Below are positions 29,250 to 35,499 of a stretch of DNA of 36,497 bases, piece by piece. Each line of letters begins with the position of its first letter. Position 1 is the stretch's first letter. The stretch is from contig JBEPWB010000007.1 in NCBI GenBank assembly GCA_041642635.1, positions 1 to 36,497 on the forward strand, given 5' to 3'. The notes beneath the pieces were generated by a model. It saw only the letters and a list, made by a program, of their open reading frames with translations, did not search any database and was not told the DNA's origin. The DNA is from JAAZVM01 sp041642635 (GTDB taxonomy: Bacteria; Patescibacteriota; Gracilibacteria; BD1-5; UBA6164). The translations under genes and the position numbers were made by a program.

Positions 29250-29675
29250 ATGAAAGATTTATTGAAGAAAATGGAGTTACTTTCTTCACTTAGTGATTCT
29301 GAATTAGATGCTCTAAGTTTGTTTTGTCAAAATAAAACAGTTTCGAAATGAGAAACGCTTTTTAATGAATGAGATGAAGCGATTGCAATGTATCTTTTGT
29401 TTTCTTGAGAATTTTTAATAACTAAAAATATTAAAGGAAAAGATACAAAATTATGAAATGTAAAAGCTGAAGAGATAATTTGAGAAATGGCGCTATTTTG
29501 ATGAGATTGAAAAAGAATGGCAACTGCAACTGCAGTTGAAGATAGTGAGCTTATAACTATATTGTCTTTTTCTATAAATGAGCTTTCTAAAAAAAATCCA
29601 GATTTACTTAAAAAAATTCAAGATATTATTAATGAAAGAATTTTTTATAATAAATCAATTGAGGAAAATAATTAA
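29250..29675 (+). CDS. Cyclic nucleotide-binding domain protein without DNA-binding domain
   Basis: 141 residues. A single CRP/PKA-type domain: LLKKMELLSSLSDSELDALS (family start LF..L....L), SKGETLFNEGDEAIAMYLLFSGEF, and the phosphate-binding cassette IIGEMALFGGDGKRMATATAVEDSEL (about 89-114). The last has the G-E-x-x-L...R-x-A-T-A pattern, including the Arg that pairs with the cyclic phosphate. There is no helix-turn-helix and no kinase or channel domain, so it senses a nucleotide without an obvious output. It ends after a short helical tail. It is co-transcribed with infB, which is unusual. No nucleotide cyclase is visible. Confidence 0.88.
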
Positions 29676-29708
29676 AAAACAAATGCTTCAATAGTCAATA
29701 AAACTAGT

Positions 29709-29752
29709 CTAAATGCAAAAATAAAAAAAAGATTTGCATTTAGCTTTTTTTT
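29709..29752 (+). terminator. Terminator after the infB operon, overlapping the infA promoter
   Basis: CTAAATGCAAA pairs with TTTGCATTTAG (11-bp perfect stem) around a 13-base A-rich loop, then C and eight T. The 3' arm contains the -35 of the infA promoter. Confidence 0.85.
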
Positions 29753-29761
29753 GTATAGAAT
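29734..29761 (+). promoter_or_regulatory. infA promoter embedded in the preceding terminator
   Basis: TTGCAT (29734-29739) lies in the 3' arm of the terminator stem. A 16-base spacer that includes the T-run leads to TAGAAT (29756-29761), 34 bases before infA. Confidence 0.5.
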
Positions 29762-29795
29762 GCGTGCACATTTTTGTATTTTTATTGACTTATTT

Positions 29796-30026
29796 ATGTC
29801 AAACAAACAAGATAAAATTGAGGTAGAGGGTATTATTACAAAAGCCCTACCTGGTCTGGTATTTGATATTCAATTACCAGAAGAGTTTTGATGAGGAATT
29901 ATTCAAGGTTATCTTAGTTGAAAAATGAGAAATAATTTTATTAAACTTATCGAGTGAGATAAGGTTTTAGTTGAATTATCTCCTTATGATTTGACTAAAT
30001 GAAGAATAATTTTTAGACAAAAATAG
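29796..30026 (+). CDS. infA: Translation initiation factor IF-1
   Basis: 76 residues, normally about 72. A small OB-fold protein binding the ribosomal A site during initiation. The motif series matches the family: KIEVEGIITKALPGLVFDIQL, GKMRNNFIKLIEGDKVLVELSPYDLTKGRIIFRQK, that is G-K-x-R-x-x-x-I-x-x-x-x-G-D-x-V-x-V-x-x-x-P-Y-D-x-x-x-G-R-I-x-x-R. It ends with TAG. It is the first gene of the ribosomal block but is separated from rpmJ by a small hairpin and about 60 bases. Confidence 0.95.
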
Positions 30027-30034
30027 TTTTTATA

Positions 30035-30054
30035 GGTTTTTTTATTAAAAAACC
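30035..30054. other. Small hairpin between infA and rpmJ
   Basis: GGTTTTTT/AAAAAACC with a short loop, starting 9 bases after the infA stop. It has no T-run downstream on the plus strand, so attenuation or transcript-end protection is possible but not shown. Confidence 0.3.
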
Positions 30055-30086
30055 ACTTAATGTTTATTAATTACTTATATATCTAT

Positions 30087-30203
30087 ATGAAAGTAAGAGC
30101 ATCTGCAAAACCAATATGCGACAAATGTAAGGTCGTAAAAAGAAAAGGAATCGTTAGAGTTATTTGTAGTGTTGATCCAAAACATAAACAAAGACAAGGA
30201 TAA
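30087..30203 (+). CDS. rpmJ: Ribosomal protein bL36
   Basis: 38 residues, the normal size. It belongs to the large subunit near the GTPase-associated region. MKVRASAKPICDKCKVVKRKGIVRVICSVDPKHKQRQG has the C-x2-C...C...H zinc ribbon of the C+ form: Cys11, Cys14, Cys27 and His33. No UGA codon is used: both glycines are GGA. It is placed in the usual infA-rpmJ-rpsM order. Confidence 0.97.
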   Translation: MKVRASAKPICDKCKVVKRKGIVRVICSVDPKHKQRQG

Positions 30204-30257
30204 TTCTTTTTGAATTGTTACAATAAATTATTTTATATTTAATTATATAACAAGATT

Positions 30258-30626
30258 ATGGCAAGAATTGCTTGAATTAATTTACCAAAAGGTAAACATG
30301 TTGAGATAGCATTGACTTATATCTATGGTATAGGTAGAACTGCTGCTGTTGAAATTCTTACGAAAGTTGGAATTGACAAAACAACAAAAATTGAAACTAT
30401 TTCTGAAGAAGATTTGGATAAAATCAGAGAAGAAATAAAAGAAAATCATGTTGTTGAATGAGATCTTAGAAGATTGATTTCAGGTAATATTAAAAGATTA
30501 CAAGAAATTAATTGTTATAGAGGTCAAAGACATAGGAAAAGACTTCCAGTTAGAGGTCAAAATACTAAAACTAATGCTAGAACTAGAAAAGGTAAATCTA
30601 CAGCTATTGCTGGTAAAAAGAAATAA
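30258..30626 (+). CDS. rpsM: Ribosomal protein uS13
   Basis: 122 residues, normal length. A small-subunit head protein that contacts the P-site tRNA and the intersubunit bridge. MARIAGINLPKGKHVEIALTYIYGIGRTAA is the canonical start, followed by the RRLISGNIKRLQEI region, GQRHRKRLPVRGQNTKTNARTRKG (family R-G-Q-R-T-x-x-N-A-R-T-R-K-G) and the basic tail. First gene of the rpsM-rpsK-rpsD-rpoA-rplQ alpha operon. Confidence 0.97.
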
Positions 30627-30667
30627 AATTCTAATTTAGTATAACATTTAAAACTTATTTTATATAT

Positions 30668-31060
30668 ATGGCTAAAACTATTACAAAAAAAAGTAAAAAA
30701 ACTAGACAAATTATACCACATGGTCAAGCTCATATAAACGCTACATTTAATAATACTATTGTTAGTATTACTGATGAAAAAGGTAACGTATTAACTTGGT
30801 CTTCTGGTTGAGCTGCAGGTTTTAAGGGTGCTAGAGAATCTACTCCTTATGCTGCACAAGTTGTTGCTGAAGAAGCAGCTTCAAAAGCTAAAACTTTTCA
30901 TTCTTTAGAAAGTGTTGAAGTTTTCGTAAAATGAATCGGAATTGGTAGAGAACAAGCTATTAGAGGTTTAATATCAGCTGGTATTGATTTAACAGCTATA
31001 TTTGATATTACTCCTATTCCGCACAATGGATGTAGAAAGAAAAAAGTAAGAAAACTATAA
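30668..31060 (+). CDS. rpsK: Ribosomal protein uS11
   Basis: 130 residues. A small-subunit platform protein near the mRNA exit. Motifs AHINATFNNTIVSITDEKGN, WSSGGAAGFKGARESTPYAAQ and the conserved end DITPIPHNGCRKKKVRKL leave no doubt. Glycine codons by hand count: 7 GGT, 2 GGA and only 2 UGA, in contrast to envelope genes. In the alpha operon. Confidence 0.97.
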
Positions 31061-31112
31061 TTTTTTACATTTTATAAAAAATTTTTTTAAATTTTAAATT
31101 TTAAATTTAATT

Positions 31113-31733
31113 ATGAGGTATACTTGACCAAAGAAAAAGCTTTGTAGAAGAGAAGGTGTAAATCTATTTGGTACTGAAAAATATGATTTAACTAAATCTA
31201 ATAGAGCTCCTCTTAGAAGTAGAAAAACAAGTGAGTTTGGTACACAACTAAGAAAAAAACAATTAGCAAAAAGAATGTTTGGTTTATCTGAAAAACAATT
31301 TTTGTCTTATTTTAAAAAAGCTCAAAATTCTAATGACGGTACTACATGAGAAAAAATGTTACAATTATTAGAATTAAGAATTGATAACGTAGTTTATAGA
31401 GCAAACTTCGCAAGAACTAGAATACAATCTAGACAATTTGTAAGTCACGCTCACTTTACGTTAAATGGTGTAAAAATTGATGTTCCTTCAATATCTTTAA
31501 AAGTATGAGATGTTATCGCATTAAGAGATAAATTAAAAGAATCTCCACTTTATAAAAGTTTATTAGAAGAATTAGAAGAATTTTCTAAAGCAAATAAATG
31601 AAAAGTTTCTGCATGTAAATGGATAGATGTTGATTCTAAAAAATTGACTATTACAATTAAAGCGCTTCCTACTAAAGATGATTTCGAACAAATAATTGAT
31701 ATCCAAAAAATAGTAGAATTTTACTCAAAATAA
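31113..31733 (+). CDS. rpsD: Ribosomal protein uS4
   Basis: 206 residues, normal length. A primary binder of 16S rRNA that nucleates small-subunit assembly. MRYTGPKKKLCRREGVNLFGTE matches the family N-terminus. QLRKKQLAKRMFGLSEKQFL and the S4 RNA-binding domain LELRIDNVVYRANFARTRIQSRQFVSHAHFTLNGVKIDVPSISLKVGD (about 95-143) are intact. No N-terminal zinc cluster is apparent, with only one Cys at residue 11. In E. coli this protein controls the alpha operon. No comparable leader is visible here. Confidence 0.97.
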
Positions 31734-31770
31734 TAGTTAATTTATGTTATTTTTGTAATCAATTTAAAAT

Positions 31771-32751
31771 ATGCACATCATTCATAATACAATAGGGGTT
31801 CCTAAAATTATTCAAAAAGATAATGGTGAAAATTCTTCTTCATTTTCTGTATGACCTTTACCAAAAGGTTATTGAGTAACTTTAGGTAATTCATTAAGAA
31901 GAATACTTTTGTCTTCAATTCCTGGAACAAAAGTTACTTGAATAAAAGTTAAATGAGTTAGTCATGAATACTCTACTTTACCTTGAGTAAAAGATTCTGT
32001 TTTAGATATAATATTGAACATAAAATGATTAGTATTCTCAAAATCAGATGTATGAGTTGAATGGTTAAAATTACACAAAACTAAATCTTGAAAAGTTGTT
32101 GCTTGAGATATAAGCACAGTTAACTGAGTAGAAGTTCTTAATAAAGATCACTACATTACTGAAATTGATCAAGATGGACTTGAATTGGATATTGATATTA
32201 GGGTTGAAAAATGAGTTGGTTATCTAACTCAAGAAGATTTAAAAGAAAAAGAAGAAGATGTTGAAGTTTTATTGGTTGATACTAACTTTTCTCCAGTATT
32301 AAATGTAAAATATACTATTGAAAAAGCTAGATTCTGAGAAATTATTGATTTAGATTCTCTAGAAATCACAATAACTACTGATTGATCTATTAGTCCTTCG
32401 GATTGATTAAAATTTTCTTGAAATATGTTAAACTCTTACTTTTCTATTTTTAATGAAGATGCTTTACAAGTAGAAGGAAATTTTATATATGATGTAAAAG
32501 ATTTGATTTCTAGAGAAAAAGAAGAAGTTCAAGTTGAACTTGATAAAGAAACATACACTCCAATTGAAGTTATGTGATTATCTCCTAGAACATTAAATGC
32601 TTTAATCAATTGAGATATTCTTTCAATTGAAAAATTAACAAAATGTACTGAAACAAAACTTTCTTCAATAAAATGATTCGGTAAGAAAGCAATGACTGAG
32701 ATTAGAGATTCTCTTGCTGAGAGAGGTCTAAAATTATTAGGTGATGACTAA
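31771..32751 (+). CDS. rpoA: RNA polymerase alpha subunit
   Basis: 326 residues, normal length. The N-terminal dimerisation domain starts with the family block PLPKGYGVTLGNSLRRILLSSIPGTKVTGIKV, followed by HEYSTLPGVKDSVLDIILNIK. The C-terminal domain begins after a linker near 260 with TPIEVMGLSPRTLNALINGDILSIEKL, then SIKGFGKKAMTEIRDSLAERGLKL, the promoter-DNA and activator-binding helices. It is chosen from ATG 31771. An earlier ATG at 31744 is followed at once by TAA. In the alpha operon between rpsD and rplQ, as in most bacteria. Confidence 0.97.
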
Positions 32752-32781
32752 AATATCTAATTATTAATAATTAAAAAAACA

Positions 32782-33144
32782 ATGAGACATAGAGTTAGAA
32801 AAAATTTAAAATTCAGCAATAAAAGTTTTTCGCATAGAGATGCTATGCAAAGAAATTTATTGACATCTTTTTTCTTGCATAAATCTATTGAAACTACTGA
32901 TAAAAAAGTAAAATTAATAGTTCCAATGATTGATAAACTAATCAATAATGCAAATACAAAAGATGAAATGAATGCTATAAGATATGCAATGAAATATCTT
33001 TATACTAAAGAAGCATCATTAGAATTATTCAAAAATGTTGCTCCAAAATACAAAGGGAACAAAACATCTGGTTTTACTAGAGCTACACCAATTAAATTCA
33101 GGGATGGTGATAATGCGAAAATAGTTAAATTAGAATTAGTTTAA
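32782..33144 (+). CDS. rplQ: Ribosomal protein bL17
   Basis: 120 residues. A large-subunit protein near the tunnel exit. The start MRHRVRKNLKFSNKSFSHRDAMQRNLLTSF matches the family's MRHR...LNR...HR.AM..NL..SL. The ETTDKKVKLIVPMIDKLI region follows. It contains no UGA codon, so it also reads as one frame in the standard code. Last gene of the alpha operon. rplM follows after 22 bases. Confidence 0.96.
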   Translation: MRHRVRKNLKFSNKSFSHRDAMQRNLLTSFFLHKSIETTDKKVKLIVPMIDKLINNANTKDEMNAIRYAMKYLYTKEASLELFKNVAPKYKGNKTSGFTRATPIKFRDGDNAKIVKLELV

Positions 33145-33166
33145 TATTTATTTAAGTTAATTATAC

Positions 33167-33595
33167 ATGAAAACAATTACTCCAACACAATTAAAAGGTG
33201 ATCAAAGAAACTGGTATGTAATTGATGCTAAAGGTGAAACTTTAGGTAGATTAGCAACTCAAATTGCTGTTATACTTAAAGGTAAAAATAAAGCGTCTTT
33301 TGCTCCACACTTGGATAATGGAGACTACGTTATAGTGACTAACTGTGATAAATTTAATGTTACTTGAAAAAAATTAACAGATAAAATGTATTACAGACAT
33401 ACTGGTTATTTAGGTGGTCTTAAAGAAATATCATTAGAAGATTTATTGGATAAAAAACCAATTAAAGCATTAGAATTTGCTGTTTCTGGTATGCTACCAA
33501 AAAATAAATTAAGAGCATGAATGTTATCAAGATTAAAATTATTTACTTGAGATGAACATACTTTTGTTGCTCAAAAACCTGAACTTATAAAATAA
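33167..33595 (+). CDS. rplM: Ribosomal protein uL13
   Basis: 142 residues, normal length. An early-assembling large-subunit protein. RNWYVIDAKGETLGRLATQIAVILKGK and FAPHLDNGDYVIVTNCDKF match the family, as does the later YYRHTGYLGGLKEISLEDLL and the conserved AVSGMLPKNKLRAGMLSRLKLF. Paired as usual with rpsI, 12 bases away. Confidence 0.97.
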
Positions 33596-33607
33596 TAACA
33601 ATTATTT

Positions 33608-34000
33608 ATGGCAAATAAATATACTTATAATATTTGAAAAAGAAAAACTGCTTCTGCTCAAGTTAAATTATTTGAGGGAAAAGGTAAGGATACTATAAAT
33701 GGGAAAGCAGCATCTGAATATATAAGCAGAAGTGACTTATTTGATGTTGTTTATTCTCCATTGAAAACTTGTAAAGTAAAAGATAATTATTACTTTGAAG
33801 TTGCTATTTCTGGTTCTGGTATTTCATCACAAGCTGAAGCTATTAGACATTGATTGTCTAGAAATTTGGCTGAATTAGATGAAGGTTTTAGAAAAGTGTT
33901 AAAAGCTGCTGGTTACTTAACTAGAGATTCTAGAAAAGTTGAAAGAAAAAAACCAGGGAAACACAAAGCCAGAAAATCTACACAATGGTCAAAAAGATAA
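33608..34000 (+). CDS. rpsI: Ribosomal protein uS9
   Basis: 130 residues, normal length. Its C-terminal tail reaches the P-site tRNA. YNIGKRKTASAQVKLFEGKG (family G-x-G-x-R-K-x-A-x-A), GSGISSQAEAIRHGLSRNL and the end LTRDSRKVERKKPGKHKARKSTQWSKR, with the terminal Lys-Arg, are diagnostic. Partner of rplM. Confidence 0.97.
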
Positions 34001-34016
34001 TTCTTTTTATTCTGTC

Positions 34017-34075
34017 ATTATCTGTTTTGAACAGATAATACTACAAAATATTATTATCCATTTGAAATGGATAAT
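34017..34075 (+). promoter_or_regulatory. Twin covarying hairpins/dyads before rpsL
   Basis: Two perfect 23-base dyads lie between rpsI and rpsL. Each has 10-bp arms and a 3-base centre: ATTATCTGTT-ttg-AACAGATAAT (34017-34039) and ATTATCCATT-tga-AATGGATAAT (34053-34075). The outer six and innermost two pairs are identical. The two pairs between them differ in both arms in a compensating way. Neither is followed by a T-run, so they are not ordinary terminators. Either RNA hairpins or operator dyads would fit. Confidence 0.65.
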
Positions 34076-34116
34076 GACCTAAAGAGGTTATATTTAATTT
34101 ATAAATATTTGTAGAA

Positions 34117-34536
34117 ATGCCTACTATAAATCAATTAATTAAAAAAAGAAGAAAAACTCCTGCAGTTAAAAGTAAATCTCCTGCTTTACAAGTAATGAGA
34201 AATTCACTTAGAAAAACTACAGTTGAGTTAGATGGATGATGTCCAATGAAAAGAGGAGTTTGTACTAAAGTTACAACTATGACTCCTAAAAAACCTAACT
34301 CTGCCTTGAGAAAAGTTGCAAGAGTTAGATTAACAAATGGTTATGAAGTTAACGCTTATATTGGTGGTGAAGGTCATAACTTACAAGAACACTCTGTAGT
34401 TGCTATTAGAGGTGGTAGAGTAAAAGACTTACCATGAGTAAGATACCACGTTGTTAGATGATTACTAGACTGTGAAGGTGTTCAAAACAGAAAACAAGGT
34501 AGATCTCTTTACGGTACTAAAAAACCTAAAGCTTAA
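34117..34536 (+). CDS. rpsL: Ribosomal protein uS12
   Basis: 139 residues. A decoding-centre protein of the small subunit. MPTINQLIKKRRKTPAVKSKSPAL is the family start. CPMKRGVCTKVTTMTPKKPNSALRKVARVRLTNGYEVNAYIGGEGHNLQEHS contains the PKKPNSA loop with wild-type Lys residues (streptomycin-sensitive type by position). It ends with GRSLYGTKKPKA. A long leader with twin dyads precedes it. rpsG follows after a structured gap. Confidence 0.98.
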
Positions 34537-34555
34537 TACTTTTTAATATTTAATT

Positions 34556-34621
34556 AAGATGGAGTAAGTTTAACAATTGCTGAAAAACCATCTTTTTTAA
34601 AAATATTTTATAATTGTTAAA
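34556..34621 (+). promoter_or_regulatory. Possible H-type pseudoknot in the rpsL-rpsG intercistronic region
   Basis: Stem 1 is AAGATGG (34556-34562) with CCATCTT (34588-34594). Stem 2 is TTTAACAATT (34569-34578) with AATTGTTAAA (34612-34621). The 5' arm of stem 2 lies in the loop of stem 1, so the pairs cross in classic pseudoknot order, with connecting loops of 6, 9 and 17 bases. Stem 1 is followed by four T and alone could terminate. Stem 2 ends 8 bases before the rpsG ATG. In E. coli the S12-S7 gap is the S7 feedback site. Confidence 0.5.
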
Positions 34622-34629
34622 TTAAAATA

Positions 34630-35064
34630 ATGAGACCAAACGAAAAAATCCCAATGCTAGATAAATTTACTAATTATGTAATGCTAGATTGAAAAAAAAG
34701 TGTTGCTGTTAAAATTATGAATGATACTTTTGAAGAAATAAAAGCAAAAGGACAAAAAAATCCAAAAGCTGTTTTTGATAAAGCAATCGAAAATATTATT
34801 CCAAAAATAGAAGTTAGACCAAAAAGAGTATGAGGTTCAATATACCAAGTACCACAAGAAGTAAAACCAAAAAGACAATTATTTTTAGCATCAAAATGGA
34901 TTATAGATTCAGCTAGAAGTAAAAAAGGTACTGCTTTTGCAAAATTTTTAGCTAACGAATTAATTGAAGCAGCTAACGAAACTGGTACTGCTTACAAGAA
35001 AAAATTAGAAGTTTATAAAATGGCTGAAGCTAATAAAGCATTTGCTAGATTTGCTAACAGATAA
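34630..35064 (+). CDS. rpsG: Ribosomal protein uS7 (short N-terminus)
   Basis: 144 residues, against about 156 usually. It nucleates the 3' domain of 16S rRNA. The body is intact: NYVMLDGKKSVAVKIMNDTFEEI, ENIIPKIEVRPKRVGGSIYQVPQEVKPKRQLFLASKWII (family P-x-x-E-V-R-x-R-R-V-G-G-x-x-Y-Q-V-P) and KMAEANKAFARFANR at the end. About a dozen residues of the basic N-terminal arm (the family's RRGxxxKR) are missing. An in-frame TAA lies 12 bases upstream, so the start cannot be earlier. No fusA or tuf follows in the window. Confidence 0.96.
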
Positions 35065-35120
35065 GAATTTTTATTTTTATCTTTCTAATTAATACTATTT
35101 AATTTATAATTTTATACAAA

Positions 35121-35393
35121 ATGGCTCACAAGAAAGCACAATGATCTACGAGTAATGGTAGAGATAGTAACGCCAAGAGATTGGGGGTAAAACTATTTGG
35201 TGGACAAAAAGCTGTTTCAGGTAATATTATCCTAAAACAAAAAGGTAACAAATACTGGCCAGCTGAATGAGTTTCACAAGGTAAAGATTTTACATTATTC
35301 GCTACTACTGAATGAACTGTAACTTTTTTTGAAAAGAAAAAAAGAAGATTTGACGGTAGAGTTTATAAAGATACTTACGTATCAATCGTTTAA
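35121..35393 (+). CDS. rpmA: Ribosomal protein bL27
   Basis: 90 residues, normal length. Its N-terminal tail reaches the peptidyl-transferase centre. The tail begins MAHKKAQGSTSNGRDSNAKRLGVKLFGGQ, so it has the ready-made form without the cleavable extension found in Firmicutes. The remainder (GNIILKQKGNKYWPAEGVSQGKDFTLFAT) follows the family. It stands without rplU, its common partner. It closes the ribosomal block at a strong terminator. Confidence 0.96.
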
Positions 35394-35399
35394 TCAAGT

Positions 35400-35428
35400 A
35401 AAAACAAGAATAAAATTCTTGTTTTTTT
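35400..35428 (+). terminator. Terminator of the ribosomal block
   Basis: AAAAACAAGAAT pairs with ATTCTTGTTTTT around an AAA loop, ending in a run of T. It starts 7 bases after the rpmA stop. Confidence 0.85.
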
Positions 35429-35430
35429 AT

Positions 35431-35458
35431 TTGATTATTTTTTTAATATTATTATATT
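35431..35458 (+). promoter_or_regulatory. Promoter of the right-end secreted protein
   Basis: TTGATT (35431-35436), a 16-base spacer and TATATT (35453-35458), immediately after the ribosomal terminator. The leader is about 35 bases and starts near GCGACTCTCC. Confidence 0.5.
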
Positions 35459-35499
35459 ATTAGCGACTCTCCTAACTATTTATTTATTAAATTTATGTT

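Noticed and set aside
30199..34010. GATAATTCTTTTT after the stop codons of both rpmJ and rpsI
   Set aside because: 13 shared A/T-rich bases spanning a TAA stop are expected by chance at this base composition. No structure is shared.
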